Source of the DNA: Roridomyces roridus
Taxonomy: Eukaryota > Basidiomycota > Agaricomycetes > Agaricales > Mycenaceae
Reading direction: 5' to 3'
Length of the DNA stretch: 64,000 nucleotides
NCBI GenBank assembly: GCA_029378245.1
Contig: JARKIF010000005.1
Coordinates: forward strand, 2,976,001-3,040,000
In this document: one piece after another, positions 10,101 to 20,555 of the stretch
How positions within the stretch are numbered: the first letter of the stretch is position 1
Layout of the letters: each line of letters begins with the position of its first letter
Translations under genes and position numbers: made by a program
The notes under the pieces: generated by a model
Seen by the model: only the letters and a program-made list of their open reading frames with translations
Database searches by the model: none
Told to the model about the DNA's origin: nothing

Positions 10101-13100
10101 TCCGGCGTGTTTTTCGTGGCCCGACCGCGCTGCCTTCTTCCCCCCTTCCCTCTTCCACCCCACATCTCGTTGATGTGTGCAGCTGCCAGCCGGAGCGCTT
10201 TTGAGCAGCCGCGCCGCTTCCCCCCCGCATTTTTCGTAGATTTGATGTCCCCGGGAGTTGCTGTAGCACGAATAAAATCAAAATTTCAATCATTTATTTC
10301 GGACTCCGATCACATCCAACGGCAGTCAAATCGTCGCCCGCGGCAGGCCAAACACAGAGAAAATGTGCCGCAAATGCTGAAGCACGAGTCATGTGAGATG
10401 AGTGAGATAGGGAGACGAGGGGGACGAGGCCCACGACGAGGAGGTGTCGGAGAGGATATACCAGCTGGCTGGGCTTGGGAGGAGGCATTAATACTAATAG
10501 AACCACTTCAATAGCGTTCCATGTAATTTCCTTTATTAGAAATTCGACAAATAGCTCAAGTCTGTCTTACTTCTACTGCATTTTATGAGTTTTATTGCAA
10601 CATGTACAGTGTACTCGGTGTTTATGTAGTTTAAGTCCAAATTTATCGAATTTATTGCGCCTTTTGTTGCGACATTTATTGCGACATGGGGCGCCGGCTT
10701 CTATCCCTTCTAACTAGAAGGGACGGTACCCCCCACCGTCCCTTCTAGTTAGTGGGGATATGAGGTATCTATAGGTGAGTGGGGTACGGCGGTGTAAGTG
10801 ACATCCTTGTTTCAAGCGCTCAAACTAACAAAAAATACTATCAAGTGCGGACATTAAAGTGTGCATGGACGCCTGCTTCACGCAGAAGAAGAACAAGGGC
10901 GCGCCCGACCCCGAGAAAACCCACCCTGACACGCACTTCGTGCCGGAGGATTTGAGTCGAAAAATGGAGGAGTACGTTGAGGCAGTGCGGCAAGGGGCAG
11001 AGAAGGAAAAGAAGGCGCGGGCAGGCAAGACTAAGACCAAGGGCGAGGGCAAGGGCAAGGGGAGGGCTGCGCACATAGTGGACTCTGAAGACGAGGAGGA
11101 CGGCTATGAGCACGAGGAGATCAAAGTGCCCAGGAGCGCGCTCAATAATTGCCGCAATTCGTTCACGGCCGCGGACGAAAATCGGGCCAAGGCGAACACA
11201 GCCAAGTACGACGACACGGGGCTCATGGCGATGCTCTGTCGTCACGACCGAGTCCTGTGGGTGGTCAATATGCATTCAGCGGGGGGGAAGCAATTCAATG
11301 TGCTTCTCCTCATGGAAATTCTCTTCCAGCACATCCCTCGCAAAGCGACCATCGGTATCTTATACAATATTGCCTGTCAATTGGAGCGTGGAGCGCGCAA
11401 GTGGGGTTGGTTAGACCGATACCTAGCCTGTCTCATCTTCGCGGTGTCCATCTTTCATGCGTTTGGCCACGACTGGGCGTGCCAGATGCGCTTCCATCCG
11501 CGCAAACGGAAGGGATTCGGTTTCACCAACGGGGAAGGGTGCGAACGTCTGTGGCACGCCATCAGTCACCTTATCGCACACTTGCGAATCTCTGAGGTAA
11601 GTGTTCCCAATAATGTTATTACAATTGACGAACCCCACAAACAGTACTACAGACGCTTGTACACTTTGGACATGCAGCTGAAGGCGGAGGACGAAAAAAA
11701 CCTATTTGATCTGGGGAAATGGTTAAAGCGGCGAACGCTTCATTCGGTGCAGAAACGGGCGGAGGCAGAGGGCATTCTTGAGGAGTGTGGCGTGGAACTC
11801 GAGGAGTTGAGGGAGGAGTGGGAGAAGCAGCTGACGGCCCAGACAAAGCCGTTGCAGCGTGAGTGACAGTTATTCATTTTACATCCGAGATTAACGGAAT
11901 ATCCAGGTCAATCAAAAAACATGGCACAAAAAGCCGTCGACCAAATCCTGGCGTTGCGCAAAGCCTGGGATATACGACAAAGGCAATTGAAGGAAGCCCA
12001 TGACGCGTTCCAGAGGGCCGTAGACGACGAGGACGAGGAGGAGATCGCGGTGCAAACAGCAGAGATGGAGAAACACGAGACGGCCCTGAAAGAGACGAAG
12101 AAGAAGCTGAAGAACAAGGAGGCGGCGCTGGGTGCGAATGAGAAGAGTCGTTTGAAAGAAGTGGCCAAGTCCAAGTTCTATGAGCTGCGTATGCGAGCGC
12201 GGGGCTTCAAGCATCGTCTACGCGCCAAATTGCAGGAACGAAAATTCGCGATGGATGGGGTGGAGCGTCGACTGCGACATTTGACGGTCAGAGGTGCGTT
12301 TTTGTTTTGAAATATGTGACTGGAGAGAGCTCAATATTATAAAGTCATTTTTCATTGAAAAATATCTGGCTCAAGTGGTAGGCGGAGACAATACAGTGAG
12401 CACAAGTGCAGGTCATATGTCAGGCTATTTTGGCTTGACGCAAGTCCAAAACGCAGATCACATGATTTCAAATTGAGACACAAGACAGAGACGCAAGTGG
12501 CAAGTGGAGACGCAACTCGGAGACGCAGGTCATGTGACTTCCAAATTAGGTTCTATGAGGAAATTATGTGATGGAGATAATTTGAAATACCAAACTGGAA
12601 ATTTCCTCATTTGGCCATGTTTTTGCTGCTGGCCTTTGGCATGTTTTGAGATTCTACCACATGGGCAACTGAGATTACAAAGTAGTATCTTTCATTAGTG
12701 TAACAGCACATTGATCAAATAAAATTCCAAACACTTTATATCTACCCATTGTTCTCCTCAAAAAGATACAGTAATAGATAGATAACAATAACAAGTGGAT
12801 TCATGATGGGATTCAGAGTTTTTGACACATTTGAATATCACCTATCCATGGATTATATAAGATCGTGGGAATGTGTGACCATATCATCACTTGTATCAGA
12901 ATCTTGGATCAACATCTGATCCAAATTGAATCACATGACCTGCGTCTGGGAGTTGCGTCCTGCATCTGGAAGCTGCGTCTCAACTTGCACTTTTAGGACC
13001 TGTGTCCCATGCTTGCCTTGGGTGGTGCTACCACATGATAGGCATCTATAACCTGTGTCAGGGCCATATCGCCATGTCTAGTCGACTTCCCTGTCCAGCA

Positions 13101-14064
13101 AAACCTGAGAACTAAACCTGAAAAGATGCATAAACTTGTGTATCACTACATTGAACTAATGCCTTGCATCTGCACCATTGACACTGTAATTTTCAATGAT
13201 AAATGCTGTCATACAATATGGACGCAGAGCAACAACTGCGCGACCACGCGAGCAAAGGTCTGAAACGCAAGGATCCCGGCATCTCGGAGTTGTGCAAACA
13301 CTACAACCAGGTGTGCAACGACCTTCGCAAGATGGTCCACGAAGGCGGGGAAGACGACGGCGTGCCCCCAAACGCGGTGGCACCGGAAAACATCGACCCG
13401 AAGGGGATGTGGCATTTGGACGTTGACGATGCAATTTGGCAGGACGTTGGACTGGACGACGACGAGGACGACGATGACGGTGCACCACCTCGGTGGTTGG
13501 CAGACGACGACGTGAGGAAGGGCATCCTTGCGATGCTCGACATTGATCGAGCAGATGAAGAAGATGAAACGCTGCAGAGAGAGCGTCGAGCTATGCAGGT
13601 GTGGTTTGCCGAAGAATGGGAGCTGGTAAACTCGGCCATGGATAACGCAGGTACGTATCTTTATCGTCTCCATATCATTCACCAGGTTGACAGTCGGAAT
13701 TGCAGATAATCGGGGGGAGAAGTACGCGTTCTGGCAGCGACGCCAACGTCTGCTAGGATTGTGTGCGGAATGGCAACGTCACGCCCCGCCTTGCGACGAC
13801 TCAGAACTCCCAGAGTGGGGTCCGAGCAGGACTGACATCATGCAAGCTCGTTACAAAGCTGCAACGGCGTGGAGAGGTCAGGACTTGTATGGCGAGGAGG
13901 AGGTGGTGGAGGGTGAAGGGGAAGAAGAATATCTGAGCCGGTATCAGACGTTTGATGAGATGGATGCGGTGGCAGGGTATCTGGGCGGGGATGAAGACGA
14001 AGGTGAAGGGGCAGACGAGGCAAGTGCAGAGGACGCGGCTGCCGTGTATGAGTGGGAAGAATAA
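4117..14064 (+). CDS. KDZ-type transposase, nine coding segments, split by an inserted element
   Basis: Spliced model: 4117-4699, 4756-4982, 5030-5404, [insertion], 10786-10793, 10846-11596, 11645-11858, 11907-12293, 13228-13650, 13706-14064. It totals 1,108 codons and stays in frame. The N-terminus is basic and acidic, followed by the Cys cluster typical of KDZ proteins (CACESAP...GCFPCAP...RIAPN) and later CPLCFGG. The RNase H-like core shows DACFTQ (first acid), YNIACQLERG, FGHDWACQ and NGEGCERLW (last acid). The C-terminal part has GMWHLDVDDAIWQDVG. KDZ elements (Kyakuja, Dileera, Zisupton) are cut-and-paste transposons common in Agaricomycetes. As it stands, a 5.37-kb insertion after codon 395 should abolish expression, but the flanking frame carries no other lesion. 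The element's own ends were not found. Confidence 0.85.
5397..5404 (+). repeat. 8-bp target-site duplication, left copy
   Basis: AGTGGGGT, directly repeated at 10778-10785 on the other side of the inserted element. Confidence 0.85.
5405..5605 (+). repeat. Left terminal inverted repeat with strong hairpin
   Basis: About 200 bp pair with 10577-10777. Near the tip is a perfect 18-bp stem, CTAACTAGAAGGGACGGT, around a short G-rich loop. Inside are repeated GCAATAAA subterminal motifs (about 5500-5590), which could be transposase-binding sites. Confidence 0.8.
8950..9490 (+). repeat. Two diverged direct copies, period about 308 bp
   Basis: Landmarks such as GACGAATTGG (9023 and 9331) and GAGATT(G/T)AGCCCACAC (about 9121 and 9461) recur at a fixed distance. 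This marks an old tandem duplication inside the inserted element. Confidence 0.55.
10577..10777 (-). repeat. Right terminal inverted repeat
   Basis: This is the inverted counterpart of 5405-5605, with scattered substitutions. It includes the same hairpin and GCAATAAA-type subterminal motifs. Confidence 0.8.
10778..10785 (+). repeat. 8-bp target-site duplication, right copy
   Basis: AGTGGGGT, identical to 5397-5404. Counting it once restores the transposase frame. Confidence 0.85.
12294..13227. mobile_element. 934-nt intron carrying a palindromic MITE-like element
   Basis: This intron of the KDZ gene (donor GTGCGT, acceptor ACGCAG) is about 20 times longer than its other introns. Inside, arms at about 12491-12546 and 12921-12995 are inverted relative to each other and share AGACGCAGGTCATGTGA and several GACGCA units. 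The core between them is AT-rich. The reading frame joins correctly across the intron. Exact element ends and a target duplication were not resolved. Confidence 0.55.
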
Positions 14065-14420
14065 GGATGTAAGATAGTCAGTCGAAATACATTGATAGAT
14101 TACGCATTACCCTCTCGTGTGGCAAGGTAAAGGAGACTTCAAGCGGAGGATATGGAGGGTCCTGGGCTGGGTAAGTACATATTCTCGGCTTTCAAGCATT
14201 GCTAATTCTTTGAAACAGTGATTTAATATTTGCGACCTAAAGTTGTTAGGTAGGCGCATGCGCGCCTAACGAGACTTGGCCTTTGTGAAAAGTTCTTAGT
14301 CCTCGGCTATGGCGTTTGGGGAGGAGTAGCATGGGCCGGGTAAGCTCATATTCTGGGTGTTTGAAGCGTCGCTCATGCATTTCTCAGTACATTCCCTTGT
14401 TTTTTTTTTTGTTTTTTTTT
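14065..14420. other. 3' flank of the KDZ gene, repeats only
   Basis: No gene. Two diverged copies of a GGGCTGGGTAAG...CATATTCT unit (about 14165 and 14330) flank an inverted repeat (TTAGGTAGGCGCATGCGCGCCTAA, two arms around GCATGC) near 14246. A T-rich run ends the stretch at 14395-14420. Confidence 0.4.
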
Positions 14421-14910
14421 GCACCCAGCGATCCCGTTTTCTCTGCAGTTTGGGTGCCCAGCACGCTCGGTGTGTGTCACCCACACTCTACCTGGATTCC
14501 TGACTGACGCTCTGGACTTGACAAGGCCCGAACGATCGACTTGCGACTCAAGGCATTTAGACGCCGGCCGGCGTCTCACAACACTTGCCTTTTTGCACCC
14601 CCAGCGATCCCGTTTTCTCTCCAGTGTGGGTGCCCAGCACGCTCGGTTTGTGTTGCCCCCATTCTGCCTGTATTCCTCGCTGACGCTCTGGACTTGAAAA
14701 GGCCCGAACGATCGACTTGCGACTCAAGGCATTTAGACGCTGGCCGGTGTCTAACGACGCTTGCCTTTTTGCACCCCCGCGATCCCGTTTTCTCTCCAGT
14801 GTGGGTGCCCAGCACGCTCGGTGTGTGTTGCCCCCACTCTTCCTGCATTCCTCGCTGACGCTCTGGACTTGACAAGGCCCGAACGAGCGATTACCACTTG
14901 CATTTTGACA
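14421..14910 (+). repeat. Tandem repeat, unit about 175 bp, 2.8 copies
   Basis: Units start at 14421, 14595 and 14771 with GCACCC..CGATCCCGTTTTCTC. They contain GTGCCCAGCACGCTCGG and GACGCTCTGGACTTG, and the last is partial. The high similarity suggests a recent expansion. Confidence 0.85.
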
Positions 14911-15799
14911 TAGCGCCCGCGATTTGGGTGTCTTTCGTTGGGGACCCAGGTGCGGCAAGCTCGAGCTCTGGTTTGACTGCCCTTAACTCATTTCATTTCA
15001 AGTGTGCGTGCGCGTGTCTCGGTGCTATCGGGCGGACATGTATCGTCTCAATTTCGTCTGCTTGCTTTCACACACACACACAAGTCAGTGAGAACGACTT
15101 GTGTATTTGCCTCTGCTCTAACCCATTCTTGCATTAGATTCGTGTCCTTATCACATCACTTTCAAGCAGCGGATCTATTGAATTGGCGTTCTTGCATACA
15201 GAGGTCAATAAAACCGATTTTTCGTCTTTGCATCTGCATTATCCTCGCTTGCATAGGTTCGGGGCCTTGTAACATCACGTTCAAGTGGCGGATCGCATTG
15301 AGAAACACTTTCATTCAGAAAGTAAGTACGATCCTCGCTTTGGAGGTTACCTCTCTCAGATGCTTGAATGACTCTGTTCTGAATAGATTCGGCTTGGACT
15401 CGACTTGAATCGCGATCGGCTTCAAGTCGATGGCTTATCGCATTCCATACATAGGTGAGCATTCTTTTGCAGCTGCATCACTTATCTTATGCTTGCTTGA
15501 TAGATTTGGGCCCGAATTCACTTACATCGCGGTCAAGTCCCGCACCGATTGGGAGACGGGTCGAAGCGAGAAACTCAAGGTGCGTTGACTAACTCTGGAA
15601 TGCTATATCATCCACTGACTAGTCCCGGTTCAGAGGGAGCGCTATTCACAAGCGTCTTGATTCCATTGATACATGTGAGCAAGAGCGTCTCTTTCTCACT
15701 TTCGACGCTATCTTCTTCCTGAGACCTCAGAGCAACAAATCCTATTCCCCCCGACACGCCGTCACCACACCACCCCACCCCATCCCTCACTCGTCTCCT
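14911..15799 (+). repeat. Degenerate ~120-bp repeats upstream of the GIY-YIG-like gene
   Basis: Related segments begin near 15137, 15256, 15386 and 15503 with GATTCG or GGTTCGG, then CATCACGTTCAAGT-like sequence and a GGATCGCATTG-like end. Several end at plausible GT...AG junctions, so part could be non-coding 5' exons of the next gene. No coding frame is seen. Confidence 0.4.
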
Positions 15800-16342
15800 A
15801 TGGCCTTATTCACATCCGACGAAATCGAACGGATCTTTGCCTCGCCGTTGTCAGACTTCGAAGTGGCAGGATACGTCTATGGTTTCAAGCACGAGAACAC
15901 GTCTGGGAAGGCGCCTGGGAAGGACGTAATCAAAGTCGGGTCAACGAAACATATAGACGACCGCCCGGGTCAGTGGGATCGACAGTGTGAGCCCCATCCT
16001 CACGACTGGCGCTGGGCGTACGAGACCGCGACGTGTCGTCGCCTGGGTAAGTCGTCCTCTACTTGCTACTACTGGCCAACTAACGAAGGCGACGCAGAAA
16101 AATTGGTTCACATGACGCTTAAGCTTCGGGGTTATCACTCCAAGCCACACCTGTGCCCCGGACGAACATGTGGAAGAAAACACAGAGAGAATTTTAGGGA
16201 CGATTTGATGGAGCGCGGGGAGGAGGAGGTGGAGGAGGTGATACAATATTGGCAGGCGTGTTTGGGGCAAGCGAGTATGAGGTACGTGGATTTAATTGCC
16301 GTCTCGAACGTCAAACTGATTCATTTTAGAACGGATCTTTGA
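15800..16342 (+). CDS. Small GIY-YIG-like (T5orf172/Mug113-type) protein
   Basis: Exons 15800-16046, 16098-16281 and 16330-16342 give 147 residues. The order of motifs fits the T5orf172 branch of GIY-YIG-like proteins found in phages, bacteria and many agaric genomes: GYVYGFK early, then VIKVGST...R..QW..QC, then EKLVHMTL and a Cys/His stretch LCPGRTCGRKH. The family fold is a nuclease, but many fungal members are uncharacterised. The second intron has an ordinary GTACGT donor and TTTTAG acceptor. Position beside a DNA transposon and repeats suggests it belongs to an expanded, possibly mobile gene group. The assignment is by motif only. Confidence 0.65.
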   Translation: MALFTSDEIERIFASPLSDFEVAGYVYGFKHENTSGKAPGKDVIKVGSTKHIDDRPGQWDRQCEPHPHDWRWAYETATCRRLGKSSSTCYYWPTNEGDAEKLVHMTLKLRGYHSKPHLCPGRTCGRKHRENFRDDLMERGEEEVEEVIQYWQACLGQASMRYVDLIAVSNVKLIHFRTDL

Positions 16343-17070
16343 TTTGCAAGAGGGCTGGACATGTACATGTTGTACGAACATTGTGCGCAGAAACGGTAAA
16401 TAGATGCAGGCAGGGCAGAGGATTTTTTTTCTTGAAAAAAAAAAGCAGAGGAAAAGAGCGGAGGGTGGACATTCGAATCGGGTGCACCTTGCGTGTTGAT
16501 ACATTGTGCGTTATTTCTGCAGTTGCTCATTGCGCTCTAACGTGGTCTGATCCAGGTGCACACCACTCGCGCTGTGGTTAGGGACTACTCCGAGGCGTTT
16601 ACAAGAAAAGCGCTGCCAGGCCAGGCTGGGAGTTGGGTGGAATCAGAAGCATACGTGTTGTACTTTGCGTTCGTTGAGAAGTTGCTAACAATTGGTCCGT
16701 GATGACACGTTCCGTCAAATTTCTTACAAGAAAAGCGCCATCGGGCTGGGAGGGAGTTGGGTGGAATCAAAAGAGTACGTGTGGTACTTGCTTTGCGTTT
16801 GTTTCGAGCTCACTCCTGACAATTGCTCTGTAATGACACTTTCCGTCAATTTTCCGCGTAGTACGATATGATGTAATGACTAGTTTCAAATGCATAGATA
16901 TGCAGCGTTAAATAGGAAGGCAGAGAAAGAAAGAGAAAGAAGAAAAGTCAATCATAAGAAATTGCCGGGTCATTGAGTGACAGATTCTGTCATTGATTGA
17001 CAGATTCTGTCATCTGTCATTTGCACACGCGAGGCTGCACCTACACGCCACATTGGTACCTCTTGCGCAC
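16343..17070. other. Intergenic DNA with a duplicated ~130-bp unit
   Basis: No gene. A unit starting TTACAAGAAAAGCGC lies at about 16600-16722 and recurs at 16723-16855, including GGAGTTGGGTGGAATCA and GACA(C/T)TTCCGTCAA. Near 16975-17025 GACAGATTCTGTCAT occurs as short tandem palindromes. Confidence 0.5.
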
Positions 17071-17331
17071 TGGGAGGCTCCCAGCCGTCCTTCAACACAC
17101 CATGGGAGACTCCCAGCCATCCTTCAACGCACCATGGGAGCCTCCCAGCCGTCCTTCAACGCACCATGGAAGGCTCCCAGCTGCTCCTCAACACACCATG
17201 GGAGCCTCCCAGCCATCATTCAACGCACCATCAACGCACCATGGGAGCCTCCCAGCCATCCTTCAACGCACCATGGAAGGCTCCCAGCCGTTCCTCAACA
17301 CACCATGGGAGGCTCCCAGCCGTCCCTCAAC
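17071..17331 (+). repeat. 32-bp minisatellite
   Basis: About eight copies of GGGAGCCTCCCAGCCATCC(...)CAACGCACCAT are arranged head to tail with small changes. Each contains the near-palindrome GGGAG-CTCCC. The reading frames through it are by-products of the repeat. Confidence 0.9.
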
Positions 17332-17599
17332 TGTATGATAGAGATGAGCTATTCCAATGGTGGACAAGTGATAAATCAATACATGTGTGATTCTTCATAA
17401 AATGTATGCAATCTCCAACTCAATCTCCAACTCAAGGTTGGGTTGGAATTGTGGAGTGACATCCTAGTATCCTAGTACAAGTCTGAAAGTCTCAGAGTAA
17501 AATAGAAGCATGTATCTCCTTGCTTGGTATGTATTCTGTTTTGATTTAGAGAAGAAGAATGGAAGAATGAGAGATAAAACAGGTCAGTCAAACCAGGAA

Positions 17600-17755
17600 A
17601 GCCGTACCAGCAGCTGCGGATGCCAGGAGCAGCATACCAGCAGCCGCGGGGTATACCAGCAGCTGCGGGGGTGGTGGGAGCTCCCAGCCAGTGGGGTCCT
17701 TGGGAGGCTCCCAGCACTCCCAGTACATAACCAGGCATGGGAGCCCCCCCTTAGA
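17600..17755 (+). repeat. Second minisatellite-like tract
   Basis: Three copies of TACCAGCAGC(T/C)GCGG (17607-17672) are followed by more GGGAG-CTCCC palindromes related to the 17071-17331 array. Confidence 0.6.
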
Positions 17756-18257
17756 AGAGACCCACGTAGGATGATTATCCAACAGAGAACAATTCACCCT
17801 AAGTGGGTACCTTAAAGGTATGCCTGGACTGCTTTGTCCCAATTCAACATGGTCTGATCATTGCAGGGGTGAATCTCCGCTCATTATCGGGCCTCGTGCT
17901 CTCGCCATCAACTTGATTGTGGTTGGAGTTGCCGGCTTTGCTGTCTATTCCATCGTCCTCAGCCCACTTGAATCTCAAGTCTACGTGCCGACCCTGGCGG
18001 GAACGCAGCTTGGCAGGCAAAAAACTACTTCCAACCAAGTGATTTTGTCAGGAAGTCTGCGCTATATGATAGTATGAATTACTAGTTCCCGAATTGTCTC
18101 TCAGATCTCAGATTCATACAGGAGAACACGCTACTGTCCCAACCACTACCACCAGGCAAGACCAACGACAGCAGCAGTTTCATCACGGTTTTCCCGACCG
18201 TCACGACTCTGGATGGCTACGAGAAGCACGATTGCGATTCACTATTATTGAACGAAA

Positions 18258-18625
18258 CAGTGTTCGCCCTGAAGGCCTTCATCCCGGTTCCCAAATTCCT
18301 GAAGGCCTTCACCTGAAGGGCGGGCCGAAGGTCTTGAATAATTTTCCCACGCCTGTTGAGTGGGGCAATCTGGCACGTACCTGGACGGAATTTTTTGTGT
18401 ATCCCTCAAGCCTCCCTGGCACGTTCCTGTGTTGTTTCAAGCCACCCCCTCGACACATCCTCACCCATTTTTGGACTCGGAGTCCCTGACTTTTGCCCCC
18501 ATCACGTGACAGGTGAAGGCCTTCATCAAGGGCTCCGCGGCCAGGACCAAAAGTCCGAAGGCCTTGATGAAGCCCCGACTGAAGGCCTTCACTTCGGAAG
18601 GCCTTCGCCCCTCGGGAGAACACTG
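18258..18625. mobile_element. MITE-like element rich in GAAGGCCTTC palindromes
   Basis: The ends read CAGTGTTC and GAACACTG. Five perfect GAAGGCCTTC palindromes (18271, 18301, 18515, 18581, 18597) and one variant (18557) lie within 340 bp. It sits where the gene copy has lost sequence, so no target duplication is visible. Confidence 0.55.
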
Positions 18626-19267
18626 CAAGTTGGTCAACACGAAGGTCATATCTGAGCATTTCCGAGATTCTCTCCCCTCCAGTCAGGGCGGCAAGGAGCA
18701 GCGCCCAGTCTGTATTTCTCGGGGCCAACACCACTATACATGCAACACTGGGTTGGGTGGTGCGCAAGCTCAAGTCGACTAAACCGGTGTGGATTATTCA
18801 CATATTATAATTGAACTTTTCCCTGACATGCTGTAGGAAATGGTGTACATCCCCAGTTCCCGACGATGCAGACGGAGGTCATCCCCGGCTCCGATTCGAG
18901 GTTCATCATCGTCAACCTCCAGCCACCGCGAATCATCCGAACCGAGGCCGAGTTCAGCGATGCTTCGGTTTTTGGACGGTATCACATCCCTCGGTGGTTT
19001 CTGGACATTCATCGACAGAATCTTCGCTTTCCTCTTTGGTGCTAACATCTTTTACTTTGCTATGGGTAAATCCAACCATTATTTCCTCGATAATTCATTG
19101 ATTGTGGCTCGACAGGAACTCGCCCGCTGAGCGCCCTCGGATTCGTACACGTCTTTCAATGCAGTCAACTTGTTAGGAACTGGAATAAAGACTTTCCTGC
19201 TCTCCGGACCGAAGGTGGTTCTCCCGGTTCAGAATCCGCTGGTGTGGTAGCATTTCTCCGCAAGCGG

Positions 19268-20085
19268 TGTTGTATTCTAAAAGTGTTTGTTATGAAAAGA
19301 GCCAGAACATGTATTTCGCAGATGTGGAGATAACGGCAACATCAGGATCACACGCCGGATCAGCTATGCAATGATGGCACCTGTCACGATTTCTATCATA
19401 TTGCCAGCACTATGGTTCAGAGGCAACAATTTGAGTCAACAATGCAAATTCAACTCTTGGCGTGGCCACTTTTTGAATATTACGATGACACTCCGGATTA
19501 ATCAGGATCACCCTCCGAATCAACCAGGATCAGATTTCGGATCAGAGGTGATCGCTTTCGGCGATGCAGCACAAGATATTCAAATATTCAACATGCATTA
19601 TCCCAAGGCTGTGGTTGTGTCTTATCAAATCAGGATGACATTGGAGCGGCTGGATGATGAATCAGGCAAATTGATGGCCGAGTTCCCACGGTCTTCGACC
19701 AACCAGAAGTGTGCCAGAGGCTTATGCGTACTTGCCGGGACGACTCATATACGATTACATAGCACATATGGAAAAAGGTATATAAGGCCAGCGTATCCAC
19801 CTGTAGTAAGTACCCTTCATACGAACCCCTTCCTACGAATCCCCCCCCACTTTCCCCCACTTTCCTCTCAGTTCACTACCCCCACTGTACTACCTTACCA
19901 CCAATAATCACTAATTTGCACACTTGCATTCGCTTGTCACGTGAAACGTTCATCGCTGCCGATCCTTTGATCTCCTCATAATAATCCACAACCAGTCTCA
20001 CCCGCCATCCCCGAACTCATAGTTGGTTTGGTCTGATTTTCATTAATCCCACCTGCCTACTAGGAATAGATTTATTCCACCGACA
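19268..20085 (+). mobile_element. Solo LTR (about 817 bp) inside the gene copy
   Basis: The insert starts TGTTGTATTC and ends CACCGAC(A). It is flanked by AGCGG on both sides (19263-19267 and 20085-20089), a 4-5 bp duplication depending on the end base. The intact paralogue has continuous sequence at this point. A TATA-like GTATATAAGG lies near 19778. The features fit a solo LTR, probably Copia-type from the 5-bp duplication; superfamily is inference. Confidence 0.75.
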
Positions 20086-20555
20086 GCGGCTGGTCAATAT
20101 CGAGGATGTGTCCGTTCCTCTGACTGCGACGGCTGCCAAACCAGGTCAAGGAGACTCCGAATCCGGGCCTACTTCGAAAGAGAAGGGCGCAGAGGAAGCT
20201 CTCCCTGAGCACGACAATGTGTCTGTGCCATTGTTGCATGAGCAGGATGATATTGCGTCAGAAAGACTAGGATCTAGTAAAGCACATGTATGATTCTTGA
20301 CGAACTGCAATGAAATACACTGGAAGAAATGCCAACAGATCTCCGATACACACATTTTTTGTGCCGGGGATACTTAGATACTTCACACGGAATGGTGTTT
20401 CCAGTGTGTATATAGACAGCATCTACTTTACTTTAGGGACCCGCACATACTCCCTCCCCCTTGTATTACTCCTGTGGCTTCTAGCCTGGTTCATCTTGCT
20501 ATTGGAATACACCATGGTCCTGTCAATGTGCGTCAGTGCATGTTTGGTTTGCCTG

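Larger units (their letters stand above)
5405..10777. mobile_element. 5.37-kb non-autonomous TIR element inserted in the KDZ gene
   Basis: The element begins CACCTATAGAT and ends with its near-perfect complement. About 200 bp at each end match in inverted orientation, and an 8-bp duplication (AGTGGGGT) flanks it. No long reading frame in the interior resembles a transposase, so it probably needs enzymes in trans. The interior is low-information DNA with pyrimidine-rich stretches (5870-5960), two diverged direct copies about 308 bp apart near 8950-9490, and no recognised gene. Eight-bp duplications are usual for hAT and also reported for Zisupton-type elements; I cannot choose between them. 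Confidence 0.85.
17844..20293 (+). pseudogene. Decayed copy of the membrane-protein gene at 50044-52153
   Basis: Segments matching the 3' two thirds of the minus-strand gene at 50044-52153 occur in order: GESPLIIGPRALAINL (17866), the LSPLESQVYV region, an extracellular part near 18110-18240, 18626-18800, the SVGGFWTF-like region near 18840-19130, and the C-terminal tail ending SSKAHV at 20293. Intron sequence is also copied, so this is not a retrocopy. The 5' part is missing from mid-intron, a MITE-like element replaces an internal piece (18258-18625), and a solo LTR interrupts the last exon (19268-20085). Confidence 0.75.

Noticed and set aside
11597..11644. Continuous reading through 11597-11644 in the transposase
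   Set aside because: The 48-nt stretch is open by chance (multiple of three) but has GTAAGT and ACAG ends, and removing it improves the fit to the family.
17071..17331. Possible CRISPR array
   Set aside because: Units are contiguous with no unique spacers, and the DNA is eukaryotic; it is a minisatellite.
16993..17400. Plus-strand frames rich in Pro/Ser/His
   Set aside because: They arise from translating the 32-bp minisatellite and have no independent support.
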